Shown here in pieces: positions 51,249-62,603 of a stretch of DNA of 64,000 nt. A program made the translations under genes and the position numbers. Positions within the stretch are counted from its first letter, which is position 1; the number at the start of each line of letters is the position of its first letter. The notes under the pieces were generated by a model, which was given only the letters and a program-made list of their open reading frames with translations, ran no database searches and was not told the DNA's origin. Source of the stretch: Eutreptiella sp. 'Long Island Sound 2002' (Eukaryota > Euglenozoa > Euglenophyceae > Eutreptiales > Eutreptiaceae); the NCBI GenBank assembly GCA_964036045.1, contig OZ038379.1:82918562-82982561 (forward strand). The letters run 5' to 3'.

Positions 51249-51873
51249 GCCGTGATGACACCTCTTAAAGGGGGTATCGGAAGAGCAGGACGAACCTGCG
51301 TAATTATTATTATATTTTATTTGAGTGCTGGCAGTTTTCCTTCTCTGGTGGAGCACCAATAGCCAAGCGTAGTCTGGGCAGGCTCCACCGACCGGGTATA
51401 TATGTGGGACTTAAAACCCATGTATATATGGGGCAGCTCAGCCGCTTGCACACGCACCTGCACTTGTACTGTACAGTACACGGTGCCTGGGTAAGGCACG
51501 AACTGATACAGCACCATGGATTTGATGCTGCGTTATAGTGCTGTGTGCGTGCCTGTCCTGTTGTTTGGTTTTTGAAAGCATCGAGGTTTTCGGGAAACTG
51601 AAAGCTTTTGCCAGGTTTCTGAAACAAACGGGGCAGGCCAGCCAAGGCCTTTCTCTTTTTCCGAAGGTGTCAAAGTAGGCAGATTTCTGCCTGAGGGTAG
51701 TATTGGTGCTCCCCACCGGACACCTAGGGCAGGGCCACCCCTGGGACTTGTTTTTCCCCCTGGGGGATAAACAAACCTTTTTGTATCCCATAAAGGAGGG
51801 TCACCCAGCGGAGACTTCCTCCAGGGCACTCCAGTGGGGACATGCAAGCCTCCTAGAGGGTTGCAACTCTTTT

Positions 51874-51884
51874 AAGGAGAGGAA
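51874..51884 (+). other. Polypurine tract of the TRIM
   Basis: AAGGAGAGGAA ends exactly at the 3' LTR boundary (51885), the normal position for plus-strand priming. Confidence 0.75.
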
Positions 51885-52256
51885 TGATGCGGTAGCGGGA
51901 GCGTCTCCCCAGCGCGACCGCAGAAGTCTCCGGAGGCGCAAAAATGACCTCAGCAGAGGCGTAATCCCAGAGTGGGAAATAGCGATTTTTATAGTTAATT
52001 TTATAGATTTTCGCAATAATTTAATCAATTTTCCCTCTGCGCCTCTCCAGAGACCATGTAGCCAGGACTAATTCTGCCATGCGGCAAAAATCCTGAAAAG
52101 ATTTGTATAAAAAGTGGTTAAATGGACTCCCAAAGCGATCGAAATCGAGGAGATAACACCGCTGACTGGAGTCATGGTTGAATCCTGATTTTTGTGCTCT
52201 GTTGCATTTTCAGGGTCTTCAAGGGCCAACGCGGCGGGCCCCCACCCTACCGCTTC
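51885..52256 (+). repeat. 3' LTR of the TRIM (372 bp)
   Basis: Ends CTACCGCTTC and is followed by the target duplication ACTAC and resumed B4 gag. Confidence 0.88.
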
Positions 52257-53282
52257 ACTACAGGTCTTTCAGAGAGGAAGATGGAGAGGAGCCACTCAAA
52301 GCCTTGGGATCCCCACCACATATGGACATGGGTTTCTACCTTTACTCTGGCCCACCTACGGACTTGGCCGACACTGTGTCTCTACCAAGGCGACCGACAG
52401 GGCCAGCATGGCGTCCAGAGCTGCCAACCACTAGCAACAACCCTGAAGTGTGTCCAACTTATGTGGAGGATTTCCATCACCTAGAGCCTACTTATGGTGC
52501 CCTGGACCGTACGGCCGAACTACTGGCCAAACTACTGTCTGGGTCCGAAGATCCAGATGTGACAGCCCCGTCTGAGGCTGTCAAGGCAAAACTGGGTATC
52601 ACTGAACCCTTACCCAAGCCAGCCCCGGCCTCACCCTCTCCTGCATGAAGCACGCTTGCTGAAGATCTCAAACGATCAAGGGTGTCCAGGTTGCTACTCA
52701 AGGTCACTTGCCCCAGCCCTTTTCATCCCCGTGCCAGGACAGTCCCCCTTGCTGAGCTACAGGACGTGCCCGTGACAGAGACTGGGAAAAAGGGGCTAAC
52801 AGCTCTGGCACCCCTCGCTGGCTTACCCCCTCCCCCTTCAGGCCTAAACCCAGGTGGTGCGAAGAGTGGCAAACCAGTTGCCCAGACGGAAATCCAGCTG
52901 GAACTTCCGGAGTTTGACCCGAAAAACCTGCCTGAATGGGCAGAGGAATTTGCCGACTTTCTTATGCTTACCGGCCAATCTCATGTGGAGGTGGCCACTA
53001 AATGTTCTCTTTTGAAACCCTCATGCATAAAAATGTTTTTGCAGAAACAGGTGAAGCAGATTGTGAAAACCTGTTCAACATGGGCCGAGGTTCTCCAAAG
53101 ACTGGAGAAATATTTCCCAGTTTTTGAAACTGACCTCAGTGTACGCACACACATTGAGGGGCTCCCTGCTCCCTGAATTTCCTTCCGCTGCGCGAGTCTC
53201 TGAATATGTGTGCGACCTGGAGTATTTGTTCTCACGAATGAACGTGGGTTCCTATGGAGCCACAGAACCCTAGCTGTGGCTC

Positions 53283-55133
53283 ATGAGTAAAATCCATACC
53301 CGTACGTGGGACGATTGCCGCACCGCCTCCGAGAGGAAGAGTCGGACCCACACGTACGATGACGTTGTGGACCTGCTGATCAAATTGTCCCTCGAGAGGG
53401 AGAATGACTCCCATATGGAGAAATTCCTCAAGAGAGACCTGGGGCGAGGTTGCGCCCCTACCCCTGAGCGTGGCGAAGAGAAAAGACCTAAAAATCCCAC
53501 TAACACCAACAAGGGTGGTGGTAAAGGGGGGAGTACCGTGCGTGCCATGAATGAGGTCAAACCTGAAACAGGTGCACCCCCAATCTTCTACTGTAAGCTT
53601 GTCAATGACAAGGAAGGACCCTGTCATGCCCCTGACTGCGACAACCGCAGTGGTTGTATGCTGCAACTGAAACGACAACAGCAGACTAAAGATGGAAAAG
53701 CAGTAACCAATCATGACCATTTCAGGTGTACCATCACCTGTGGTTACTGTGGCAAACGTCGTCACTACGAGGACAAATGCCACGTAAGAATACGTGAGAG
53801 TGACAAACACAAAAAGCAGGAGGCTGAACGCGAGAAAGCCCGAACACCCTCCGGAACTCCCCAGAATGGTGATAAGGGTGGTAATGGAGGAGGCAGGGGA
53901 GGTGGCAAGGCTGGAAACCCCAACGCCCAGAGGCGCTCATCGGCGCCCGCTATTTCTCCCTCTCCTGCCGATGTTGACCCCAAGAAGCGCCCACAGGGGA
54001 ATAACTCCTCCCCTGAGGGGTCTAACTCCAAGAGGAGGCGACTGGCCTGGGTGGCTGAGTCCCTCAGGGTTGCACGGGTTGATGTGAATCTCCCTGCTCA
54101 GGAGTGGGGGGGCAACTTCATCTTCTGGATTGTCGTGAAAATCGGGGATCAAGTTTTTCGAGCAGTGCTTGACACCGGCGCAACACTCTCTATACTGGCC
54201 TGGTGCCTGCTTAAGACTTTCAAGAAGACTAAGACAGTGGCCATAAGAGTACGGAATTGGCGTAACATCCGTTCCTTGGGGGCTGTCGATGTGACAATTT
54301 GTCTTGGCGACGAAACTGTGATCCAACCCTGCACAGTGTTGGACACTGACGACTTTGACATGGTCTTTTGCACCGACTTCCTCCGAAGAAACCCCCAGGT
54401 AGAACTGTTGTCCTTACAAAGCCCCTATTCTCTACACTGCGACTTTGGCAGTGGGCTCTTCTCCGTACCTTTGGAGCTGTCAGGACGAAAGGAGTCTTTG
54501 CTACGCTACGCAGCCAAGGCTAACTATCGTACTGAAAACTGCCAAATGGCCCGTCACGTTCTTGAAAATGGACTGACGGCCCTTCAGGTATCCCCGGATG
54601 AGATCCAGGTGGAATTGTTCGCGAGCCAACAACAGCACATCATGCAGTTGTATTGCTCGAATCATTTGAATAACACTTTCTGTTTCTTCTGGAAAGCAAT
54701 GGGCCCAGTGTATGCTAACCATCCCTTCTCCCTGCTCGCGAAGGTTCTAACCAAAATTGCTTATGAGCGAGGAAGGGTGGTCATGTGTACCCCTGACTGG
54801 GGTTGTTCAGGTGAACACGCTTATTGGCGCCGTATGCTAGATTGAATGACTATGGGAAGAGTGCAACACCCTGACGGCCCCATTTATATGCCTGAGGAGT
54901 CAGAGACAGCTATGCAGGCCCCTGAATCGGCCAGTTTCTTATCTATTGTCGATGGATCCCTCAACCCTGTACCCCTGTGTGATCTGGATCAGGTGCTACT
55001 GAAAGTGGTCATGGCCAAAAATCGGGGCTTGACCCTTTCTGATCTCAAAAAACGATTTCCCGAGCACCTATCTCCTAGGGGATTCACACAGGGTGTGAAT
55101 CCCCTGATGGCAATCTGGAGCCTGCTGCTGTGA
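53283..55133 (+). pseudogene. Zinc knuckle, protease and LFAS-type domain of B4
   Basis: 520 codons open to a TGA at 54843 (expected Arg or similar), then the same frame to 55131. Order: a helical segment; a zinc region with CHAPDCDNRSGCMLQ and TITCGYCGKRRHYEDKCH (53731-53784); Gly/Asn/Lys linkers; protease VFRAVLDTGATLSILAWCLL at about 54151-54210 and MVFCTDFLRRN; then VELFASQQQHIMQLYC at 54611, VYANHPFSLLAKVLTKIA and MCTPDWGCSGEHAYW. After the stop, FLSIVDGSLNPVPLCDLDQV follows. The LFAS segment resembles a domain known from DIRS-type elements, here placed between protease and RT. Confidence 0.82.
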
Positions 55134-55599
55134 GGGAGGATGGTAACGACCAACTGTCTGAAATCGCCAGCTCTATCTCTCCTGTAGATCCCAGCTGTGT
55201 TGAACTCAAACACAGTGCCTTCTTGGCCCAGCTGCTGCTCGAGGAAGTAGACCTAACTTCCCCCGTTCGGAAACCTGTGCTGCACATCCAGCATACTTGC
55301 TCAGGTGAACCCGTGACTCAGAGTCCTGATGCTCTAGCCCGGCCTGCTTCTAATAACATGCCATTGTCGGAGTACGACACTCAGGACCTCTGACGGTCGT
55401 TGTACCTGAGGGCTGAAGGTATTGAGCGCCAATAAACGGCTGCAATACCTCAGACAGACCTGGAAATCCTCCATGTGGTCTGAGGATGACGATGATTCCT
55501 ACACGCTACCTGACCCTGAGATACCCCTAGTGTACTCTCTGCACTATGGGCAACAATGTCCCCCTGAGTGGGATGACGGCTGAGTACCTGCTGAAACGG
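55134..55599 (+). pseudogene. Linker between LFAS domain and RT, B4
   Basis: Frames 55130-55393 (SSISPVDPSCVELKHSAFLA) and onward are acidic and Ser/Pro-rich with two frame breaks. This looks like a flexible spacer in the polyprotein. No domain recognised. Confidence 0.5.
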
Positions 55600-57310
55600 C
55601 TGATCGGCAGAAAAAGAAAGAGTATGGTAAGAGCAATCTCCATGCTGACCAGGATTTCCTGCAGAAAATCAAGAGTCTGAACCTTGACTCCCGACTGAAG
55701 AAACTGCTCCTAACCTATGAGGAGCTGTTGGGCGCCTTGCCGCCTCCGCTGTCCTGTAAAAAACTGGTCGGGATGGACCTGAAACTGAAACCTGAATTTG
55801 AGAAGACGCGAGTGAGACGTCATCCCTACCCCGCTCCTCAGGAACAGGTTGAAGAAATCGAGCGCCAGATCCAGGAATGTATTGATGCTGGCCTCGCTGA
55901 GGAATATAAGAAGGGGGGCTACCCCCACCACTGCAGTCCCTGCTTCCTGGTTGCTAAACCAGGATCAACTGCCCTGCAACTGGTTGTTAGCTATGCTGAG
56001 GTCAACAAGAAAACCCAAAATCAGTCAGGGAGTATTCCTAACATCGGAATCACCCTAGAGCGTATTGCTAAATGCCGGTACAAAACCAAAATGGACAAAC
56101 GCAGTGGTTTCTGGCAAGTTGACGTAACAGCCGCAGCTCAGAACCTGCTGGCCTTTGTAACCCCTATAAGTCGTGTGTTTAAGTGGAAGGTCATGCCTTT
56201 TGGGGTGGCTAATGCCCCAGCACTCTTCCAAGAACTGATGAACAAAATGTTTTACATACTGAGGCGCAGACCTCTAGTACAGGAGTTGATTTCCTGAGGG
56301 GCAAAAAAGGAGGCCCACATTGATGACGTGTGTTTGGGTACCAATAGCCAAGAGGACCATGTCCTTCTCCTCCGTGAGTTTATCATTATTTGTCAGGAAA
56401 ACCATCTCCGAATCAAACTCGAAAATGGAGAGTTCATGAAAGAGGAGATGGTGTATTTAGGTTTCGACGTGGGGTATGGCTGGTGGAAACCAGCCGTGTC
56501 TAAGATGCAGCCCCTACAGGACATGCAGATCGCGATGACCCTAAGAAGGGTCTACACGACGTGAGGAGTCTTCCCGGGCGCTTGTATCTCCTATAGGCGA
56601 CACATCTACAATTTCACCTACTCCTCTGCCCCTCTGACTGACCTACTCAAAAACACTACTCTCTGGAGGTGCACCGCCAGAGAGGAGGAGTGTTTCCTGG
56701 ATGTGAAGAAGAAAATTGCCCCCTCAAACTGCCTGGGCGTACCCCGCCATAAGGGCGAGATAGTCCTGATCACTGTTGCCAGTGATGTAGGGGGGGTTGG
56801 AACGATATACCAATGGCAGGAGCTTGACCCAGCTGAACTAGCCCACTGCCATTATCGTACCAGTGGACTGAGCCGCGATGGTTCCCTGAAGCACGACTAT
56901 CCTTCCAGTGAGTGGCGACTGTACCACTGGGACACTGGAACATCAAATGGAACCCGGCACGTTCCAATTACAGCACCTACGACCAGGAGCTCCTGGCTGG
57001 TATGTTGGTGCCCCCATCACAGGCCTGACTATTGAATTTTACCCCTACTGTCTGGGTCTGTGACCAGAAACCGGTGAAGTCCTTTCAGAAGGGCCCACCA
57101 CCGGAAAAAGCAAAACTAAAACCTTGGTGGACTTACCTGAGCCAGTTCAGGCTGACAGTCCATCATATCCCTGGTATAAAAAATGAACTGTCTGACTACA
57201 TATCGCGCAAGAACTTCCATGCGCTTATCATTGAGAGCTCTGAAGCACCCCCTAAAGAGGCTTTCCAGCGTATGGATGTCCAGCTTGACCTGTCTATGCG
57301 GACTGCGTGA
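55600..57310 (+). pseudogene. Reverse transcriptase and RNase H of B4
   Basis: RT frame 55728-56297 follows an upstream in-frame lead (LLLTYEELLGALPPPLS). Motifs: LQLVVSYAEVNKK, where the usual VDY is VSY; YKTKMDKRSGFWQVDV (catalytic Asp); FGVANAPALFQELMN; and, after a TGA at 56295, KEAHIDDVCLGT (YxDD box as HIDD). One base is missing near 56530, shifting the frame. The RNase H first motif reads LITVASDVGG, so the expected TDASD Asp is Val; B1 has LITDASD. Later motifs are VWVCDQKPVKSF and VHHIPGIKNELSDYISR (57032-57310). The enzyme is therefore damaged at two active sites. Confidence 0.85.
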
Positions 57311-57705
57311 ATCCTCGAGGGTCCCAGCCTAACTGACTATCAGTCAGAATATAAGGAAATTCTCCAGACCCTCAGCAGGGGTCTCGAACCCCGTGTCATT
57401 GACGGACACTAGTGGTATCAAAATAACCAGTATCTGCGCCACGAGGACCGTATAGTCGTACCTGAGGCAGGACTTGATGGGTGTCTACAGTGGTCCAATC
57501 TCAGCTTGGGTCACACTGGCGCTAATCGCTCAGTGGACTTCTTCCGCGAGTGTTTCTACTCTGGTCTAACCCTGACTGAATTGAGGTCCCGTATGCAGAC
57601 CATTGTTGATACTTGTGGCTGTCAGGCCAGCAAGCAGAGTGACAGTAGGGATAGGGGACTGATTCCCACTTACCCATACCGGATTGTACTAACTTTCTTC
57701 TCTAC
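57311..57705 (+). pseudogene. Integrase N-terminal zinc region, B4
   Basis: Frame with TAG at about 57411 and a shift near the end. Segments RIVVPEAGLDGCLQWSN, LGHTGANRSVDFFRECF and CGCQASKQSDSRDRGLI match B1 and the inverted copy at 10219-10605. His and Cys positions suggest a reduced HHCC module. Confidence 0.7.
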
Positions 57706-58914
57706 GTGGATTTCATCCACGGCCTACCTCGCTTCGGCGGCTACGATAGTTGCCTAGTGGTCACCTGTGGCTTGTCCCGCTTCACCCGTGTGTTCCCTTG
57801 CAATAAGAAAATCACAGGTGAGCAGACTGTGAAAATGTTGGTCGAACAATGGTTCGAACAATACGAAGCACCTAAGCAGGTGCACTCTGATGGGGATGTG
57901 CGCATCCGCAGTGACACAGGATGGTACAAAAGAGTGCTGGATGCCCTCAACGTTGAGGTAACCACAGGTGTGCCCTATACCCACTCCTCTAATCCTCCTT
58001 GCGAGAGACAAAACCGTGTTGTGGATCAGAACCTGAGAATCCTGATGAAACAGGAACGTACCAAAGATTGGGTACGCCTAGTGCCTTGGGCAGTGCTGAC
58101 CATGATCTCTCAGAGGACCTCTTCCACGGGTTTTGACCCCCACGAGCTGTTTCATGGAGGACAACCTGCTTGGTTCTTCAAAACCCCCTTTCCTGAGGAC
58201 TTCAAGAGCCCCGTCGGGGATTGGCTGGAACACAAGTAGTCTATGGCTAACCAGGCTGGTACTAACCTGAGACATATCCGTGAACGTGAACTGAGCCGAC
58301 GAAATCGCCTACGGCGACCCACCAGTTTCAAGGTTGGTGACCTTGTTTTGGTTCACCATTCACGCCTACCCTCCTGGTCCTGTAACTGCCTACGGAACCC
58401 TTATTTCGGGCCGTATCATATCATCCGGATAGATGGATCTAGAATCCGCGTTAGGTGCAGTCCACGTCTAGGTGGTGAACTGCTTTGTGCGCCTAAGCAG
58501 TTGAGCCACTATCATTCCCCTGACGATTTGTCCTGGGATGAGTTGCGCCTCAGCGACAGAGAGGTCAAGCGTATCGACCTGGAGAACGCCGCCAGCCCAG
58601 AGGAGGAAGATGAACCCGAAGAGATTACTGCCGATGAGATGGCTGTCGATGGCTACTACGTGGTTGCAGGTATTGCCCGCCACGAGTATAAACAGGGCTG
58701 GAAGTTTCTAACCCTGTCCGATGGCTATGGGCTATACGAGGCGACCTGGCAACCCATGTCCGCCTTCATACAGCCAGATCAGAGTATCGACCCCACCTTT
58801 TGCTCCTACATCGTTGAGAACAACGAGGGACAGCTACTAACCCGTGCTGAGACTCTATCCCAGCCTAAAAAGAAAAACAAACCTCCTGGTGTCTACCTAT
58901 TAACTGTTTTCTAA
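57706..58914 (+). pseudogene. Integrase core and chromodomain, B4
   Basis: One frame with a single nonsense change (TAG at 58237). Catalytic residues: MDFIHGLPRF (Asp), QVHSDGDVRI (Asp) and PPCERQNRVVDQN (Glu). From the Asp of GDV to the Glu there are 35 residues. C-terminal parts: FKVGDLVLVHHSRLPSW, the GPY-like FGPYHIIRIDGSRIRVRC, and a chromodomain (YYVVAGIARHEYKQGWKF to YGLYEATWQPMSAF, about 58648-58770). Compared with B1 this copy is better preserved and gives the family's C-terminus, ending in a Lys-rich tail. Confidence 0.9.
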
Positions 58915-59009
58915 CCTCCTAGGTCCTATAACCTCCCAGGGGCGGTGAGCAATCTTGTGCAGATATGTCTGCATAGGTATGTGAGAGCAGTTGTCACAGT
59001 TGCCCCGCA

Positions 59010-59294
59010 TTGCATCGCGGGACAGGACCGGTAGCCCCCCGTGACAACCACACCGTTGCGGAGGGCCATCTGTTTTGCCCAGATCACTGCTTTCTGAGCG
59101 CTGCACCAGCCCTGGCTGTGCCCCGCAGTCCCATGTCTATGGTTACCAGCGTGAGCCAGATGGCCGCTGATCAGGTTTGCAGCAACCCAGCGAGTGTGTG
59201 CCCTGTTGACCATGTGTTGCATGGGAACTGCCCTGATGTAATGACCTTGGGGAGCCAACCAAGGGTGGTGGCTTACTACACCAGGGGGGAATGA
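59010..59294 (+). CDS. Small conserved ORF downstream of pol, B4 (94 aa)
   Basis: Counterpart of 16002-16331 with the same end. Shared MVTSVSQMAA and HVLHGNCPDVMTLGSQ segments and a final RGE. Substitutions are spread over all codons. No known domain. Confidence 0.35.
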   Translation: MHRGTGPVAPRDNHTVAEGHLFCPDHCFLSAAPALAVPRSPMSMVTSVSQMAADQVCSNPASVCPVDHVLHGNCPDVMTLGSQPRVVAYYTRGE

Positions 59295-59421
59295 CAAGCA
59301 AGGTGTTATGAGGCAAGGTGTGTCCGCCCTCCTTGGGGACAAGCGTGCCCACAATTAGGACCCCTGACTGTTCCAGACCCATGGGGTTCTACCCTTCCAT
59401 ACCGGGATACCATACCCCTAA

Positions 59422-59625
59422 TTGAGCTACGTATGTCTGTATGTGTCTCACTCCACTCCCCGGCGTGGCTCCCGGAGACCGGGCTTCGCTGACGTCGGAC
59501 CGAAGGTTCTAATCAGGTACTATTACCACTCCTCTGGCGCCCAGTTTCTGTGCTGGTACCTATCTTTTGGGGGAAGGCGGCAAAAGCCCTACCTACTAGA
59601 GGGGGGTGGTGGCCAAGTGTGCTAA
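59422..59625 (+). CDS. Small conserved ORF downstream of pol, B4 (67 aa)
   Basis: Counterpart of 16462-16665, same length, start and stop. Conserved YYYHSSGAQFLCW and LSFGGRRQ. No known domain. Confidence 0.35.
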   Translation: MSYVCLYVSHSTPRRGSRRPGFADVGPKVLIRYYYHSSGAQFLCWYLSFGGRRQKPYLLEGGGGQVC

Positions 59626-60087
59626 GGGCATGCAAAACGCCCATTTTTCTAAAGGCCAAAAGCTAACGCACTCCCCTGTCTACGAGGAAAAGCACGCAGG
59701 ACAGGAGACACCACTACACTACACTCACTAACGCCAGCACCAGCCTTCGAAGACAGCGTGAGCACAACCGCACTCAGTCCCTGCCAGGCTTGCTGACCCT
59801 AACCCCTACACATGCTACCGGGTGGCCATGACAAAGAGGTCTCGGGTTCTTTTGGCCCTCCTGTGAAATTACAAGAGAACACATCGCCGCTAGGCAACTG
59901 TGGCCTGCCAGGGACCCCCTCGCGCGTGTTCCTGACAGGGCGTAGAGGGAAGGAGTGCCGTGTGCACAGCGTGTAGTAAGGGTTGTCCATGAAGAAGTCT
60001 TTCTCTGACCCAATTTGTTTGGGTGATCTGCGCCCTTTCCAGCTTGGGCAGGAAGTTTACTAAGACGCTGTTTCTACAGCGATCGTC

Positions 60088-60172
60088 GTCCGCATTAGAG
60101 CGCTCGACTATACCCTAGTGGGCAGGCATGTGTGCTCTAGGTAGGGAGTCCTGGGTTCAAACCCCACTACCC
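60088..60172 (+). other. tRNA-like patch with Pol III B box, B4 3' region
   Basis: GGTTCAAACCC at 60154-60164 is a good B box, and ATTAGAGCGCTCGACTATA upstream resembles a D-arm/anticodon-arm junction. TAGTGGG and CCCACTA flank the patch and can pair. A full cloverleaf does not fold by hand, so I call it tRNA-like only. The B1 copy is decayed. Confidence 0.3.
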
Positions 60173-60249
60173 CCCAATTTTTACTGAAGGTTTTCCCCTC
60201 ACGCTGGCGACTTTTGAGGAATGCCCCAGCGAAGGGACATCATTCACGG

Positions 60250-62603
60250 TGAAGCCGGTTCGGACCCCCGTGGCCATCTTTGAGTCACTTGGGGTGTGTA
60301 TCTATGTGCCCGCAAGCCGCCATTGGCTGATATCATACTCTCCCATCCACCTGACGTAACCTGATGTGATAGTGTGATAGGTTTGGCCATTCCGGCTCTG
60401 AGCGGCCATATTCAGTACCGAGGCGCCGCCAGCTGAGATTTATATATCAGAATATCAGGAATCAACAGGGTTTTTTTATCATAATTTTTCCGTAATTTTT
60501 CCGCCTTTTGTTCTGATGGTCAATGTATCGGCGACTGTCAGTTGGCTCGCTATTTTGCGGTAACTGATTGGTTAACTGTTATTTTCAGATATTTTGGCGG
60601 AAACCCCGATGAAGGGTTAGATTTCATCAGTAAAGGGTTCGTTGCTTCCGCAATTTTCTAAATATGCACTCGAAGTTTTATTCCGAATTTTTCGGGATGT
60701 CGAAATCGGATTTTCGACTTCGACATCGCCGCACTTGATTTGGTCTTCTTCGAGTGGTCATACCCTTTCCCCTATGCCCGAATCAGGTTTCCCTTATACT
60801 TGCCACCCATTTGACTTGGAGATATAAGGGAAACAAAAGTGAATCGTGGGACCACTTTGAAGGGACATATCTACGCGGGAGTGTGAGAAAAGAAGATTAT
60901 GAAGGTTGCGTTGCAAGCGCCTCAGTCTCAACTTATTTTCAGTAGGGTCCAACACCTTAAGTAGTCACACACACTCGTTGTATCAGAGGATCATGGTCAA
61001 CATGGTAGAAACTCGTTTATAACTTGTTGACCATGTGTCTGGACTTGATATTATGACTTTCGAGTGTGGCGCATGAGTCTTGCGGTTGCATAGCATCTTT
61101 TTTTGGGTTCCCACGTCCATTTAACTGAGAGTTATGACCATGGAGGGGCATGGCATACCATGGTGGGAGCCAATTTTAAGGGCTATGTGTGATATTGGTA
61201 GTATATGTCTTGATATGCTCACCCCCATGTTACATATCTTCGTGTGGCCGACAAAATGGAGAGCCACACGTGACAAGGGTCTTGCCCATGTCCCAATTGT
61301 GGAATTCAAAGCGCTAGACTAAGTCTACCGCGTATGTATTGCTCATTGTATGTTTGGCAAAGAGATCCATGAGTGCACTCCCATTTTCATGGGGCATGTG
61401 GATATGAGTGACGAAGGTATCTCCATGCGCCCGATCTGGCATCCAAGTGGGGGAATCGTTTGCAAATAGTTCCAATCATTTGTGTATTGAACCATGAGCG
61501 GATATCATGGGTGAGCATAGAGATATACTATCATGACAAGTTTGTATTTGGACATATTTTCATGTTTTTGACTTTAATTCTGCTCATTTTTGCGTTTTGT
61601 GTACTTACCTGGTCGGCAAACAGCTATAAGCCTATGGCGAGTCGAAGCATGGTATGTTGTTCGTATGTTGGCATATGCTTTGGAGCTGAACACCACCATA
61701 TGCCGGATTGTGTACTCCATTTGGCTTGGCGCACGAAGGATTACATAAAGTGGTCTCAAGATCATGGGCTGACTTGGGCAGTGCGTGGCGCCCATATCCA
61801 AAGGGGTTTCGAGGGTAAGGTGGGGATGTACATGGGCATTGACCTTTGGTCTCCATCCTCCATGAATATTGGACTTCGATTCCATGCATGCTTTGAGCCT
61901 TCGGATAAGTGGTAACTTCAATTTTGAGCATAAATTTGATATATGGCCAATATGGTGTGAATTGGCAGTTTTTGGCATGTTATGAGTTCAAACTCATGGG
62001 GCATATCTCTAAGCCCATTCAACACCAAGTCCAACCAAGTATATGTCAGGGTAGGGCATGGTCCTGACTGCCATTCTAGGCCATGACACGCCACCTCCCT
62101 CATTGGGCTAGGATTTAGAGGCTTTGGAGTGAACACATTTTTGGGGTTTATGTAGTGACTTTCGACACATGGTATTTAGCCATCTTATTTGATTGGGTTC
62201 AGGGCATCATGTTGGTGAGTCAAGGGAAGGTCTTGAGTCCAGGGAATGAGGGGTCTATGGCTTGCATTGTATAAGTTTTCATCTCTCCCCAACTTTGCTT
62301 TATTTGTGTTCATATGCCAATTTCAGGGCTTTCCTCTTTGGTGCAATTCTTGTACATGCCCGCCACCGTTGGACGACCGGTGTGCTGAACGGAAGCCCGC
62401 AGTGTGGATTGGATTGTGGATTGGGTTATTGCTGTATTTGTGGGATCTGGTTACTGTTCAGGGTTGAAGGAGGATTACATTTTCTATATTTTTATTTTGG
62501 ACCCTGGAATTTGAGGAATGCAATCGCTGATCCGGAGTAAATCAGCAGGGGTAAAAGGCGAAAGGGGCACAGCGGGGGCCGGTCCTGGTAGGGACGTTCT
62601 TTA
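60250..62603 (+). repeat. 5' LTR of A2 (2354 bp)
   Basis: Begins TGAAGCCGGTTCGGACC, ends GACGTTCTTTA. Ends match the A1 LTRs closely. The middle (about 60640-62150) is clearly diverged with indels, so A2 belongs to a different subfamily of A. Confidence 0.88.

Larger units (their letters stand above)
49642..52261 (+). mobile_element. TRIM-like small LTR element in B4 gag
   Basis: LTRs 49647-49981 and 51885-52256 share the start TGATGC and the end CTACCGCTTC. ACTAC (49642-49646 and 52257-52261) is the 5 bp target duplication, and removing the element restores the B4 gag frame. The interior is only ~1.9 kb and lacks pol. It holds a 25-26 bp minisatellite and a coiled-coil ORF, so it must depend on another element for enzymes. 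No tRNA match is evident just after the 5' LTR (CAAATCTTTCC). Confidence 0.88.
49371..53182 (+). pseudogene. gag of B4, split by the TRIM
   Basis: ATG 49371 starts a frame (MSEPKIRVASGSREDP) with one stop, TAG at 49506. It continues to the charged segment RRMDEYLLHEEYY at 49646. After the TRIM and one 5 bp duplication it resumes in phase as RSFREEDGEEPLKALG at 52262. Further stops lie at 52646 and about 53174. The capsid-like part is LELPEFDPKNLPEWAEEFAD (about 52899-52958), then FLQKQVKQIVKTCSTWAEVL and LEKYFPVFETDLSVRTHIEG, parallel to B2. The zinc knuckle lies in the next frame (see 53283). The leader 49223-49370 has no feature I can name. Confidence 0.75.
48512..60249 (+). mobile_element. 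Ty3/Gypsy chromovirus B4, near full length, nested
   Basis: Order: 5' LTR 48512-49208, PBS, gag from 49371 (split by a TRIM), zinc knuckle, protease, LFAS-type domain, RT, RNase H, integrase, chromodomain to 58914, then a 3' region cut by A2 at 60250. The 3' LTR is outside the window. It is inserted in D; the target duplication cannot be checked. Pol has several nonsense and frameshift changes, so the copy is inactive but complete enough to define the family. Confidence 0.88.
58915..60249 (+). other. 3' region of B4 (cut by A2)
   Basis: Matches 15958-17889 of B1 with deletions. It contains the two short conserved frames and the tRNA-like patch described separately. No LTR or polypurine tract is reached before A2 starts. 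Confidence 0.6.
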
